A stretch of 64,000 nt of DNA from assembly GCA_030059665.1 (NCBI GenBank), contig JANVYR010000001.1, positions 337,368 to 401,367 on the forward strand, written 5' to 3'. This document shows, in pieces, positions 51,526-60,532 of this stretch. This stretch comes from Candidatus Calditenuis fumarioli (GTDB lineage: Archaea > Thermoproteota > Nitrososphaeria_A > Caldarchaeales > Calditenuaceae). The notes under the pieces were generated by a model. That model saw nothing but the letters and a program-made list of their open reading frames with translations, did not search any database and was not told the DNA's origin. The position numbers and the translations under genes are program-made. Every line of letters starts with the position of its first letter. Within the stretch, counting starts at the first letter, position 1.

Positions 51526-52148
51526 GCTCTGATCGAACCCTCCCGGTAGAGGTGGAGGGTCTTTTGGGAAAGAGGACGCTCGTCGTGGGTGAGGCCGGTG
51601 CAGGTAAGTCCACGCTGCTGGCTAAAGCGCTCGAGCGGCTGGTGGAGATGGGCCTGGCTCGTGAGGTAACGGTGATCGATATGGCTCCCTTCAGGTTCTC
51701 GGGCATTGGAGGGAAGCTTAGGGACCTAACGGAGGCCGTCGGGCAGGTCCGTTACCTGACAGACGATCGGATAGCGCCGCCGAGGCTCCTCGGTAAGAGC
51801 GCGCAGGAGGTGCTCGAGCTCGCTTCCCGGAACGCGGCCCTCATAGAACCCCTGCTCCTTGATTACCTCAGGTCTCCCACGAGGATTTTGCTGGTGAACG
51901 ACCTGACGGTCTACCTCCACGCAGGCGACCCGGCGCTCATCGAGCGGGCCATGGAAACCGCAGAGACATTCATCGCCACCTGCTACGAAGGATCGCGCCT
52001 GAGCGACGACAAGGGCTCCGGGGTAACGAGGACCGAGAGGGAGAGGCTCGAGTCTCTCAAGCGGAGGGCCGATATTGTGCTTAACCTCGGCGAATTGTTT
52101 AATGCTGAAGCAGTAGGTGGAGAGGTGCAGCGAGGCGAGAGGCTTTGA
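51522..52148 (+). CDS. P-loop ATPase between thiW and thiDN
   Basis: 208 residues. Walker A is [15 protein letters not shown] at about 23-37; a Walker B-like stretch is [16 protein letters not shown], with the downstream [15 protein letters not shown], resembling a RecA/RadC-like or archaeal GTPase-related P-loop. I cannot place it in a named family. ATG 51522 overlaps the thiW stop and its own stop overlaps the thiDN TTG, so it is embedded in the thiamine operon and probably serves it. Its role (regulator or kinase-like) is unknown. Confidence 0.7.
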   Translation: MSSDRTLPVEVEGLLGKRTLVVGEAGAGKSTLLAKALERLVEMGLAREVTVIDMAPFRFSGIGGKLRDLTEAVGQVRYLTDDRIAPPRLLGKSAQEVLELASRNAALIEPLLLDYLRSPTRILLVNDLTVYLHAGDPALIERAMETAETFIATCYEGSRLSDDKGSGVTRTERERLESLKRRADIVLNLGELFNAEAVGGEVQRGERL

Positions 52149-53500
52149 GGATTCCGAGGGCCCTGACCATCGCCGGCTCTGATTCCGGAGGCGGAGCTGG
52201 GATACAGGCGGACCTGAAGACCTTCGCCGCTCTGGGAGTTCACGGGATGTCAGCGATCACATCGATAACCGCGCAGAACACATACGCTGTCACGAGGGTC
52301 GTCGACCTAGACCCGGACATGGTCGTGGAGCAGATAAGGGTCTGCTTAGAGGACATCGGGGTCGACGCGATCAAGACCGGGATGCTGCACACGAGGGAGA
52401 TCATCGAGGCCGTCGCAGGGGAGTTGAGGAAAGTCAGGGTTCCGAAGGTGGTGGATCCGGTGATGGTCGCCAAGAGCGGTGCTCCTCTGCTGAGGGACGA
52501 CGCGATCAGGTCTCTCGTCGAGGAGATGTTGCCGCTGGCTAACGTGGTAACCCCGAACGCCAGGGAGGCCGAAAGGCTGACGGGGAAACGCGTTGCCGAC
52601 CTCGAGGACCAGAAGCGAGCTGCGCGTGAGATAGCCTCCATGGGAGCTAAGGCGGTGGTGGTGAAGGGCGGCCACATCGACGGGCCCGTGGTTCGGGACG
52701 TCCTATACGTCGATGGAGAGTTCCACGTGCTGGAAGCGGAGAGGATTTCCACGAAGAACACCCACGGCACCGGCTGCACCTTCGCGTCTGCTATCGCCGC
52801 CTACCTTGCGCACGGCTTCACGACTGTCGAGGCGGTGAGGCACGCCAAGGAGTTCGTCACAGACGCGATCAGGTACGGACTTGACCTCGGAAGGGGACCT
52901 GGGCCCGTCAACCCGACATGGTCGGTGCTGAGGAGGGCCTGGCTCTTCGAGGCGGTGGAGAGGGTCCGGGCAGCGGTCGAGGAGCTGGACCGGGTGGATG
53001 GGATCGGATGGGTCTGTCCGGAGTCGATGATCAACCTCGCAGAGGTGATTCCGTACGGTTCGGACAGATCGGACGTCGTCGGGATACCCGGGAGGATCGT
53101 CAACGTCGGCGGGAAATTGAAGGCGTCATCGTGTCCTAAGCCAGGAGGGTCGAGGCACGTCGCGTCAGCGGTCCTCGTGGCCCACTCGCTGGACAGGAGG
53201 GTGAGGGCCGCGATGAACGTGAGGTACGACGAGCGGATCCTGTTGGCTGCTAGGGATCTGGGCCTGACTGTTTCCAGTTACGACAGGTCAAAGGAACCTC
53301 CTGAGATCAAGAGCGTCGAGGGGATGAGCATCAGGTGGGGCGTTGGCGAGGCATTTAACAGGGCCGGTAAAGTGACGGACATCGTCTACCACCTCGGCGA
53401 CCTCGGGAAGGAGCCGATGATAACGATATTTGGAGAGGATGCAGTTGACGTCGTTAAAAAGTTGCTCCGTATACTTAACAAAGTGGGTCAATTCGGTTAA
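52145..53500 (+). CDS. thiD: ThiD-ThiN bifunctional protein (HMP-P kinase and thiamine-phosphate synthase)
   Basis: 451 residues. ThiD domain (1-265): [51 protein letters not shown] and [17 protein letters not shown]. ThiN domain (about 275-450): [45 protein letters not shown] and [12 protein letters not shown], the thiamine-phosphate synthase used by archaea instead of ThiE. It joins the pyrimidine and thiazole halves of thiamine. TTG 52145 overlaps the preceding gene. With thiW this is a thiamine-precursor salvage operon. Confidence 0.94.
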   Translation: MRIPRALTIAGSDSGGGAGIQADLKTFAALGVHGMSAITSITAQNTYAVTRVVDLDPDMVVEQIRVCLEDIGVDAIKTGMLHTREIIEAVAGELRKVRVPKVVDPVMVAKSGAPLLRDDAIRSLVEEMLPLANVVTPNAREAERLTGKRVADLEDQKRAAREIASMGAKAVVVKGGHIDGPVVRDVLYVDGEFHVLEAERISTKNTHGTGCTFASAIAAYLAHGFTTVEAVRHAKEFVTDAIRYGLDLGRGPGPVNPTWSVLRRAWLFEAVERVRAAVEELDRVDGIGWVCPESMINLAEVIPYGSDRSDVVGIPGRIVNVGGKLKASSCPKPGGSRHVASAVLVAHSLDRRVRAAMNVRYDERILLAARDLGLTVSSYDRSKEPPEIKSVEGMSIRWGVGEAFNRAGKVTDIVYHLGDLGKEPMITIFGEDAVDVVKKLLRILNKVGQFG

Positions 53501-53650
53501 GCAAAAAGCATATTTAGTGCAAACATGCGTTATAATAACAGATCTTAGCGGTCACCACGGCTTTTATGTTGGCATTTTGTTATGCAATACCCCTATTTAA
53601 CAAAAAACAATTATATTGTGAGCTCAAATCATCGAACAACGGGTGAGACA
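53501..53650 (+). promoter_or_regulatory. AT-rich promoter interval before the FAD oxidase gene
   Basis: 150 bases with unusually high A+T for this genome, including CATATTTAG, GTTATAATAAC, CTTTTATG, and CAATTATATTG (53609-53619). The last lies about 35 bases before ATG 53651, with GGTGAG as a ribosome-binding site. Several TATA-like elements suggest more than one start site or regulation; no gene is seen in it. Confidence 0.55.
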
Positions 53651-54787
53651 ATGAATTCCTACGACATCGTGGTCATCGGTGGTGGGGCGGTCGGCCTCTC
53701 GCTCTCCTACCTAGCTGCGAAGAAGGGTTACCGTGTTGCGCTGGTCGAGAGCGGACATCTGTGCAGCGGTGCTACCGGCAGGAGCGCAGGGATCGTCACG
53801 CTTCAGCTGAGCCTCGAGGAAGACGTAGCGATGGCCGCTAAGACGATCGAGCTGTTCCGCGAGGTCGGCAAGGGCTTTGGGACAGAGTTCTACCGAACGA
53901 CGGGTTTCCTGACTTTGGTTCCGGAGAGGATGCTCGAAGAGACGATAGAACCGCTCAGGTCCAACAACGTTGGCTACATGGTGCTGAGGGCTGACGAGGT
54001 GAAGCGATACGTCCCGTTCCTCAAGGCCCACGACCACGAGGTCGGAGTCCTGACGAGCAACGACATGGTAGTCGACGCCTCCGAGATGGGAAGGGCCTTC
54101 AGGTATGCGCTCAACGAGATGGGCGTCAGCGTAATCGAGTGGAACGGACGAGGCGCCATACACGTCGAGGGTGGGGAGGTCAGGGGTGTGATGGCGAACG
54201 GACAATCGCTGATCAAGGGCGATGCGTACGTCTTCGCCGCAGGACCCTGGAACAAGACGCTGCTGGGCGGGCTTGGCATCACGGGAGTTCCGCTGACCGT
54301 TTACAAGTGCCAGGTCGTGAGGCTGTGCGCGGAGAGGACCTTGGATTACGTTCCGTTCTACGTCATGGGCGAGCACCTCTACATGAGACCCGACGGCAAC
54401 GGGACCTCGATCGCTGGAAACGGCTACGCGCGTGTGGTGGAGCGGCCGGAGGACGCGATGGACGGACTCGAGAAAGAGTACGTGCAGCACATCGCGGAGC
54501 TCCTCGCGGAGCGGGTTCTCGACCCGAGCGGGTTCCGCGTTTGCGGAGGCTGGTCCGGACCGTGCAGCATCACGCCGGACGGTTACCCAGTCATCGGCAG
54601 GATTCCTGGGCTCAGGGGCGCTTACATCGTGGACGGGCTCGACGGCTACGGGCTCATGAGGGCAGCAGGGGTCGCGGAGCTGGCTCTGAAGGCGGTCGAG
54701 GGCGAGGAGCTGCCGAAGTACAGCGCCGAGAGGTTCAAGGGCAGAGAGGAGCAGGAGGAGCTGGTGGTCGAGCTCCACTCGGTCTGA
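53651..54787 (+). CDS. FAD-dependent amine oxidase/dehydrogenase (DAO family)
   Basis: 378 residues. FAD-binding opening DIVVIGGGAVGLSLSYLAAKKGYRVALVES, then CSGATGRSAGIV, FAAGPWNKTLLG and the C-terminal FAD segment GRIPGLRGAYIVDGLDGYGLM. The DAO fold covers sarcosine, glycine and D-amino acid oxidases and proline dehydrogenase-like proteins; the substrate is not identifiable. Glycine oxidase ThiO would fit the neighbouring thiamine genes, but archaea usually make thiazole otherwise, so this is only a possibility. ATG 53651 follows GGTGAG. Confidence 0.85.
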   Translation: MNSYDIVVIGGGAVGLSLSYLAAKKGYRVALVESGHLCSGATGRSAGIVTLQLSLEEDVAMAAKTIELFREVGKGFGTEFYRTTGFLTLVPERMLEETIEPLRSNNVGYMVLRADEVKRYVPFLKAHDHEVGVLTSNDMVVDASEMGRAFRYALNEMGVSVIEWNGRGAIHVEGGEVRGVMANGQSLIKGDAYVFAAGPWNKTLLGGLGITGVPLTVYKCQVVRLCAERTLDYVPFYVMGEHLYMRPDGNGTSIAGNGYARVVERPEDAMDGLEKEYVQHIAELLAERVLDPSGFRVCGGWSGPCSITPDGYPVIGRIPGLRGAYIVDGLDGYGLMRAAGVAELALKAVEGEELPKYSAERFKGREEQEELVVELHSV

Positions 54788-54988
54788 TCAGCCCCTCTCC
54801 CTCGCCCTCTCCTTGATGTTAGCGGCCACTTCCCTTGCCCTCCTGGCGTCGTTGGTGGTGAAGAGGACCTGAGAGCCCGCTACGGAGCTCTCTTTGCCGC
54901 AGAACCTGCAGGTGAACCTCTTCGATGCCAGAACCACCATCACGTTGCCGCAGTGCGGGCACCTCACCACCAGGTACGTCCTTCCCAA
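54788..54988 (-). CDS. DUF1922-type zinc-ribbon protein
   Basis: 66 residues. RTYLVVRCPHCGN and TCRFCGKES hold two CxxC pairs of a zinc ribbon; the rest is a short strand and a basic helix (ARRAREVAANIKERARERG). The opening T-Y-L-V-V-R-C matches archaeal DUF1922 proteins, which supports TTG 54988 as the start; GTG 54970 or 54967 are alternatives. CATCAAATACC lies about 28 bases upstream. It may bind RNA or DNA. It ends adjacent to the oxidase stop, convergent. Confidence 0.72.
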   Translation of the reverse strand: MGRTYLVVRCPHCGNVMVVLASKRFTCRFCGKESSVAGSQVLFTTNDARRAREVAANIKERARERG

Positions 54989-55079
54989 CCCGTTCCAGCT
55001 GCACGGCGACGGTATTTGATGCGATCGCCTCCGGGTTTCGGGAGAACGATAATTACAACCCGGGAGAGTTCGGGGACAG

Positions 55080-55781
55080 ATGAGGTACGTGGAAATGCTG
55101 ACGGCCGTGAGGTGCGCGGTGGCCACGATCCTCGTCAAGCAGCACGGGATAAGGCCCAGTGAGGTCGCGAGAGCTCTCGGGGTGAGCCCGGCCACCGTGA
55201 CGCAGTACCTGAAGGGTAGGACGGGAACGCTGGAGGAGCTCAAGAGGGAACCGGCTTTGTGGAGCAGGATCGAGGTCTTCTCGGAGGAGATCGCCAAGGG
55301 GATAAGGTACGGGCTGAGGGGTTCGTGGGGCACAGAGGTCGAGGAGCTGGCGATGAGCCTGCTCAGGGAGATGAAGGGGTTTGAGCGGCCGAGGGCCCTC
55401 GAGGACGCAACGAGGCTGAGCCTGCTGAGGAGGATAGAACTTGAGGAGAAGTCGGCGGCGAAGGCCCTCGAGCTTGCCAGCAGGACCGGAGACCCACTAG
55501 TCTCCATGCTGCTGAGGCAGATAGCTTCCGACAGCATGAGGCACGCCGACATCCTCTCGACGCTTCTGAGGACTGTGGGCGAGGAGGGAGTCTCGACGGG
55601 TCACGACTACAGGACCCTGAAGGAGCTGCTGGACTTCGAGGAGCAGGCGGAGTCGGAGAACCTCCTCGAGCTGGTGAGGACTGAGGACCCGCTGGTGAAG
55701 GCGCTCCTGCTCTCGATCGACCTCGACGAGCGCAAGCACGAGACTGTCCTCAGGGAGCTGCTCAGGAGAGCAGGTGGTTGA
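55080..55781 (+). CDS. HTH regulator fused to a ferritin-like diiron-type domain
   Basis: 233 residues. N-terminal HTH at about 8-55 (QHGIRPSEVARALGVSPATVTQYLKGR), of the type in archaeal COG2522 regulators. The C-terminal 110-230 shows two repeated helix pairs: ELEEKSAAK with SMRH (152-155), and FEEQAESEN with ERKH (217-220). This is the ferritin/rubrerythrin E...ExxH pattern; the first ExxH has Ser instead of Glu. The C-terminus may bind iron or sense peroxide/oxygen. GATAATTAC 27 bases before ATG 55080 makes it leaderless. Confidence 0.82.
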   Translation: MRYVEMLTAVRCAVATILVKQHGIRPSEVARALGVSPATVTQYLKGRTGTLEELKREPALWSRIEVFSEEIAKGIRYGLRGSWGTEVEELAMSLLREMKGFERPRALEDATRLSLLRRIELEEKSAAKALELASRTGDPLVSMLLRQIASDSMRHADILSTLLRTVGEEGVSTGHDYRTLKELLDFEEQAESENLLELVRTEDPLVKALLLSIDLDERKHETVLRELLRRAGG

Positions 55782-55831
55782 TCCGACTGACCCCGTTGGG
55801 TTACCGCTTTTAGCGAGCTCCTCCACTATGT

Positions 55832-56383
55832 GTGACGTTGGAGAGGCTCTGGGCACCGTGGAGAATGGGGTACATCCAGAGGGCCATAAAGTCCGGTGGG
55901 AGGGAGGCGTGCATCTTCTGCCAGAAGTACAGGGAGAGCGACGACAGACGCAACCTGATACTCGTCCGTGGCAGAAGGGCCTTCGTGGTGATGAACGCCT
56001 TCCCGTACAACAGCGGCCACCTGATGGTAGCGCCCGTGAGGCACGTGGGAGACCTGACAGCGCTGAGGCGTGACGAGCTGTACGAGCTGAGCGAGCTGAC
56101 CAGGCTCTGCGTGGAGCTGCTGAACAAGGCCTACAATCCGTCGGGCTACAACATCGGGATGAACCTCGGGAGGGCTGCGGGTGCCGGGATAGAGGACCAC
56201 CTGCACGTCCACGTGGTGCCGAGGTGGGTGGGCGACACCAACTTCATGCCGGTGATCGGAGGAACAAAGGTCCTCCCGGAGCTGCTCGACGCGTCCTACG
56301 AGAGGATATACTCGGTGCTGCCGGAGGAGGTCAAGCGGAACCTCAGGACGCCCGAACGAAGGGCCGACTCCGGGACGCGTTAG
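55832..56383 (+). CDS. HIT-family nucleotide hydrolase/transferase
   Basis: 183 residues. Opening ERLWAPWRMGYI, CIFCQKYRESDDRRNL, then NAFPYNSGHLMVAPVRHVGDL, and the catalytic triad HLHVHVVPRW. The WAPWR start and CxxC-like pair are of the Ap4A phosphorylase/HIT group. It cleaves dinucleoside polyphosphates or nucleotide adducts. GTG 55832; the CGCTTTTAGCG promoter-like element is about 25 bases before it. It stands alone between the regulator and TYW1. Confidence 0.9.
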   Translation: MTLERLWAPWRMGYIQRAIKSGGREACIFCQKYRESDDRRNLILVRGRRAFVVMNAFPYNSGHLMVAPVRHVGDLTALRRDELYELSELTRLCVELLNKAYNPSGYNIGMNLGRAAGAGIEDHLHVHVVPRWVGDTNFMPVIGGTKVLPELLDASYERIYSVLPEEVKRNLRTPERRADSGTR

Positions 56384-56432
56384 AACGGCTAAGGCTTTTC
56401 CGGAGGGACGTTGATCGACCTGAGGGAGGGAG

Positions 56433-57461
56433 TTGGGAGACGGAGCTGAGGCCGGTGTCCAGTTCGTGAAGCTGGACCTGAGGCGCTACCACAAGGCGGG
56501 CTACCGGGTGGTGGGTGAGTTCAAGCACTCGGCTGTTGAGATCTGCCGCTGGACCAGGTCGAGGCTCAGGGGTGGGAGGAACTGCTACAAGTCCGTCTAC
56601 GGCATCGACTCCGGCCGCTGCATCCAGATGACACCGACGCTGGACTTCTGCAACTTCGCATGCCCCTGGTGCTGGAGGCCATTCGGCCCCTACAGGCACA
56701 AGGCCCACGGAAGGGAGTGGGACGATCCCGAGACCATAGTGAGGGAGATGGTCAGGGCCCAGAGGCAACTCCTGTCCGGGTTCGGAGGGAACCCCAAAAC
56801 CGACAAGTCCTATTACAGGAAGGCGCTCAGACCGGCCCACGTAGCAATATCCCTTGACGGGGAGCCGACGCTCTACCCGAAGATCGCGGAGCTGATCAAG
56901 GAGATCCACTCGAAGGGCATGACGACCTTCCTCGTCACCAACGGCACCATGCCGAACAGGTTGAGGGAGATGCTGGAGAAGGACGCGATACCCACGAACC
57001 TCTTCGTCAGCGTCTACGCCACCAACCGGGAGGACTACGTGAAGGTGACCAAGTCCGTGATCCCCGATGCCTTCGACAGGGTCTTGGAGAGCTTATCGCT
57101 GCTGAGGGAGTTCGAGAGGAGGGGGTGCAGGACGGTGATCCGGCTGACGCTGGTGAAGGGGCTGAACATGAAGGACCCGGAGGGGTACGCGGAGCTGATC
57201 AAGCGCTACCAGCCCAACTTCACCGAGTTCAAGGGCTACGCCTGGCTCGGCGAGTCGAGGCAGAGGCTGACCCAGGACGCCTCCCCAACGTTCGAGGAGC
57301 TGAGGGAGTTCGAGCAGAGGGTGGACGCGATTACGGAGTACAAGCCCGTGATGCTCGACAAGGTCAGCAACATCATCGTCTCCGTCAGGGACCGGGAGAG
57401 CTGGAGGAGGAACCTCGAGGTCGCTGCGGTGATATCCAAGCTGCCGGGATACAGCGGCTGA
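56433..57461 (+). CDS. taw1: 4-demethylwyosine synthase (TYW1/Taw1)
   Basis: Radical SAM enzyme that forms the tricyclic base of wyosine at position 37 of tRNA-Phe. The 342 residues include GYRVVGEFKHSAVEICRWTRSRLRGGRNCYKS split at its core, IQMTPTLDF and the radical SAM cluster CNFACPWCW (Cys73, Cys77, Cys80). HVAISLDGEPTLYPKIAEL and FLVTNGTMPNRL follow, and a second iron-sulfur cluster is expected from the N-terminal Cys residues. TTG 56433 opens the gene. It is consistent with the tRNA-Phe charging genes earlier in the window. Confidence 0.95.
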   Translation: MGDGAEAGVQFVKLDLRRYHKAGYRVVGEFKHSAVEICRWTRSRLRGGRNCYKSVYGIDSGRCIQMTPTLDFCNFACPWCWRPFGPYRHKAHGREWDDPETIVREMVRAQRQLLSGFGGNPKTDKSYYRKALRPAHVAISLDGEPTLYPKIAELIKEIHSKGMTTFLVTNGTMPNRLREMLEKDAIPTNLFVSVYATNREDYVKVTKSVIPDAFDRVLESLSLLREFERRGCRTVIRLTLVKGLNMKDPEGYAELIKRYQPNFTEFKGYAWLGESRQRLTQDASPTFEELREFEQRVDAITEYKPVMLDKVSNIIVSVRDRESWRRNLEVAAVISKLPGYSG

Positions 57462-57558
57462 GTGCTAAAAGTCGACGTTGGAGGCCCCGAACCCTCGCCC
57501 AGCCTTCAGCGCTGAGCCGACCACACGACTATATCGTGCCGGTGAAAACGATGAGGTG

Positions 57559-57966
57559 ATGTCGGCCCGTCCGCTGCCGAGGGTTCAGGAGTACACGAAG
57601 GCGTTCTGGGAAGGAGTGAAGTCGGGCAAGCTCCTCATCCAGAGGTGCAGATCGTGCGGGAGCTATCAGCACTATCCCAGACCGGGATGCGCCTCCTGCG
57701 GCTCGAGGGACCTCGGGTGGGTCGAGTCCTCAGGTAGGGGGAGGATCTACAGCCTGACGGTCCCCAGGGTTGTCATCGGTGACCAGAAGGCCTTCGAGGC
57801 CGAGATCCCGTACGTGCTCGCGATGGTGGACCTGGAGGAGGGAGTGAGGATCCTGGCAAGGGTCACAGGTTACTCGAGGCCCGAGGAGGTCTCGATCGGG
57901 GATCAAGTCGTCTTCGAGCCCGTCGACGTCGGGGGCTTCCACCTGCCGTACTTCAAGAAGGCGTAG
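57559..57966 (+). CDS. DUF35 protein (rubredoxin-like zinc ribbon plus OB fold)
   Basis: 135 residues. The ribbon reads QRCRSCGSYQHYPRPGCASCGS with two CxxC pairs; the OB part includes RGRIYSLTVPRVV, AEIPYVLAMVDLEEGVRILARVTGY and IGDQVVFEPVD. DUF35 proteins usually bind acyl-CoA next to a thiolase (acetyl-CoA acetyltransferase/HMG-CoA pathway) and SCP2 proteins; neither is here. ATG 57559 follows GAGGTG, and ACTATATCG about 30 bases before it is a TATA box. The SCP2-like remnant at 2703 may have belonged to the same kind of system. Confidence 0.88.
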   Translation: MSARPLPRVQEYTKAFWEGVKSGKLLIQRCRSCGSYQHYPRPGCASCGSRDLGWVESSGRGRIYSLTVPRVVIGDQKAFEAEIPYVLAMVDLEEGVRILARVTGYSRPEEVSIGDQVVFEPVDVGGFHLPYFKKA

Positions 57967-58046
57967 CCCAACGCGCTTCCAGCCCTTGGCCTAAGTGGCG
58001 GTATTCTCCAACGTTTATCCGGAGTCAGGACGCTGAAGTTGACGGG

Positions 58047-58736
58047 ATGATCGTGATCGACAGCAACGAGGCCGCTGAGGCTCCGGCGATTGCGGAGACG
58101 CTGCGGGGAGCTGCCGAGGTAGCGGTCCGGCCCCTCGATGCGGGCGACTACCTCCTCACGGGCCAGAACGGGACCGTGCTGGTCGAGCGGAAGAGGGTCC
58201 CCGACTTCCTCAGCAGCCTGAAGGGCAGATTGTGGGACCAGCTGGAGAGGATCAGGTCCTTCGAGGGCACCAAGGTCCTGATACTCGAGGGGAACGTCGG
58301 CTTCTACCGGAGAACCGGCTGGAACGAGACCGCGGTCCTCGCGATGATGGACAAGATCGCGGTCGAGATGGGCATCCCCATAATACCGACTCCGGACGAG
58401 AGGGGGACGGCCGCCTACCTCCTCTGGAAGCACCGGAGGCTGGGGGAGGTGAGGGAACCGCGGGACTACCCGCTGAGGGTGGCGAGGAGGGACATGACGG
58501 TCGAGGAGAGGGCCCTCTTCACGCTCGAGGGGATGTGCGGTCACAAGACGGCCATCGCGCTGCTCGAGCACTTCGGGACCCTCGGTGACCTGATCTGCTT
58601 CGTCCGCTCGAACCCGTACCCAGCAGTCGAGGCCAGGCTCTCCGCGGTCAAGGTCGGGGGCAGGAGGATACCCGAGTCGACGATCAGGACGATCTACGAG
58701 GTCGTCAACTTCAGGTTCGGGAGCGGGACGAGATGA
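58047..58736 (+). CDS. xpf: XPF/ERCC4-type endonuclease without helicase
   Basis: 229 residues. The nuclease domain shows the metal/catalytic motif VERKRVPDFLSSLK (ERKxxxD), preceded by DAGDYLLTG; residues about 145-225 form the tandem helix-hairpin-helix (MCGHKTAIALLEHFG). It cuts branched DNA with PCNA, as in short crenarchaeal XPF. ATG 58047 with CGTTTATCC about 30 bases upstream. Its stop overlaps the topoisomerase ATG by 4 bases, which suggests co-transcription. Confidence 0.92.
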   Translation: MIVIDSNEAAEAPAIAETLRGAAEVAVRPLDAGDYLLTGQNGTVLVERKRVPDFLSSLKGRLWDQLERIRSFEGTKVLILEGNVGFYRRTGWNETAVLAMMDKIAVEMGIPIIPTPDERGTAAYLLWKHRRLGEVREPRDYPLRVARRDMTVEERALFTLEGMCGHKTAIALLEHFGTLGDLICFVRSNPYPAVEARLSAVKVGGRRIPESTIRTIYEVVNFRFGSGTR

Positions 58737-60532
58737 GGGGCGCGGTGGTGGTCGCGGAGAAGCCCTCCGTGGCGAGGGCGATCGAGGAGGCGCTGGACTC
58801 GATAGGCGTTGAGGACGTTCTGGTCACCAGCGTCAGGGGCCACCTCCTGGACCTCGACCTCCCGTTAGCGTTCAGGAACTGGAAGGGCAGGGATCCGGTG
58901 GAGGTGCTCGACCTCTCACTGGCCGATCTGAGGTACGTCGTAAGGGACCGGGAATCCCACCGGCACCTCCTCAAGGTCTTCAGGGAGAGGGCTCCTCTGG
59001 TGATCGCCACCGACAACGACCACGAGGGCGAGCTGATAGGCGCGGAGGTCCTGATGGTGTACCGGAGCGTGCGTGGCGATCGGTCGAGGTACTACCGGAT
59101 GCGCTTCAACTCCATCGAGCGGGACGAGCTGATCAGGGCCTGGCGCAACCTCGAGCCCGACCTGAACTGGGGATGGGTCCACAAGGCCGAGTTCAGGAGG
59201 GCCTTCGACCTGCTGACCGGTGCCGCCTTCACGCGGTTCCTCACCCTCTCCGCCGAGAGAAGGGGGTTCGATGGGCTCCTAAGCTGGGGGTCCTGCCAGA
59301 CGCCGACGCTCTACTTCGTCGTCGAGCGCGACCTCAAGATAGAGAACTTCAAACCGATTCCCTTCTGGTACCTCGAGGCCCTTCTCGAGACGGATTCGGG
59401 CGAGCGGTTCTATGCAAGGACCGAGCGGTTCTGGGAGAGGTCGGAGGCCGAGTCGGCGTTCAGGCGTGCGTCCTCAGCGGAGACCGGTTCGGTGCGGGAG
59501 TTCGTCGAGGAGCACGAGGCAATCCGAAGACCCCTTCCTGCGAGGACCGACGACGCGTTGAGGGACCTGGTCGCGATAACGGGAAGGACGGCGAGGGAGC
59601 TGATGGAGGTCCTCGAGCGGCTCTACGCCGAGGGCTACATTTCCTATCCCAGGACGGACACGAACAGGTACCCAGAGGGCTTCAGCTATGCGAGGTCACT
59701 GAGGGCTGCCGTCAACGCAGGCATCGTGGGAACTGAGGTGCTCCGCAGATCGCCTGACCCGAGACAGGGAAGGCTCGACGACGGCGCTCACCCACCGATC
59801 TACCCGATAAGGCCCTACTCGGGGAGAGGATTGCTGGCCGCGGTGTGGGAGTACATAGCCCGGAGGTTCGTAGCCAACGCCTACTTCGACGACGCGCTGG
59901 TGGCCAGGCAGAGCGCTGCGATAGATATCGGTGGCGTGACCTTCGGTGCCCACGGCCAGCTCCTGCTGAGGAGGGGGTTCCTCGAGGTCTATCCGTACCA
60001 ACGCGTCGAGAGCGATCCGATCCCGAAGCTGTCGAGGGGCCAGCTCCTGAGGGTCGTCAAGCTGGAGCTGAGGGAGGGGAAGACGAGCCCGCCTCCCAGG
60101 ATGAGCGAATCGGAGCTGCTGGCGACGATGGAGGCCCACGGCATCGGCACCGATGCGACGCGCGCCACCTTCCCCGCACTGATAGTCTCGAGGGGGTACG
60201 CCGTGAAGACGGGCAAGAGCATCAAGTCCACCGAGCTGGGTAGGGCACTGGTGGAGGCCCTTCGGTCCGTCGACGAGCGGCTCGTGACGCCGGAGACGAG
60301 GAGGAAGGTGGAGGAGAGGATGGGGATGGTCGAGAGGGGCCTCGCGGACTGGAGGGAGCTGCTGCGCGAGTCCCTGAAAGAGTACAGGGATTTGCTGCTG
60401 GAGTGCGTCGGGAGGTGGGAGAATCTGAGCGGGAAACTGGCTGAGCTGATCTCAGCTCCATCGAGCAATAGAATCGAGGGTTCCGGGAGCAGCGGTGGAC
60501 GCCGACGGCGCGGGAGCCTCAGACCCTCCTGA
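58733..60532 (+). CDS. topA: Type IA DNA topoisomerase (TopA/Top3 type)
   Basis: 599 residues. Toprim domain starts VVVAEKPSVARAIEEAL and carries the acidic triad in VIATDNDHEGELIG; the active-site tyrosine is Y305 in GYISYPRTDTNRYPE; later HGIGTDATRATFPALIVSRGY forms the other half of the catalytic region. There are no C-terminal zinc ribbons, only a basic tail. It relaxes supercoiled DNA or resolves recombination intermediates. It is shorter than bacterial TopA. It is coupled to xpf and overlaps the CDGSH gene by 14 bases tail to tail. Confidence 0.93.
   Translation: MRGAVVVAEKPSVARAIEEALDSIGVEDVLVTSVRGHLLDLDLPLAFRNWKGRDPVEVLDLSLADLRYVVRDRESHRHLLKVFRERAPLVIATDNDHEGELIGAEVLMVYRSVRGDRSRYYRMRFNSIERDELIRAWRNLEPDLNWGWVHKAEFRRAFDLLTGAAFTRFLTLSAERRGFDGLLSWGSCQTPTLYFVVERDLKIENFKPIPFWYLEALLETDSGERFYARTERFWERSEAESAFRRASSAETGSVREFVEEHEAIRRPLPARTDDALRDLVAITGRTARELMEVLERLYAEGYISYPRTDTNRYPEGFSYARSLRAAVNAGIVGTEVLRRSPDPRQGRLDDGAHPPIYPIRPYSGRGLLAAVWEYIARRFVANAYFDDALVARQSAAIDIGGVTFGAHGQLLLRRGFLEVYPYQRVESDPIPKLSRGQLLRVVKLELREGKTSPPPRMSESELLATMEAHGIGTDATRATFPALIVSRGYAVKTGKSIKSTELGRALVEALRSVDERLVTPETRRKVEERMGMVERGLADWRELLRESLKEYRDLLLECVGRWENLSGKLAELISAPSSNRIEGSGSSGGRRRRGSLRPS

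Noticed and set aside
53651-54787. Calling the FAD oxidase ThiO because it follows the thiamine genes
   Set aside because: Separate promoter, generic DAO motifs, and archaeal thiazole synthesis normally does not use glycine oxidase.
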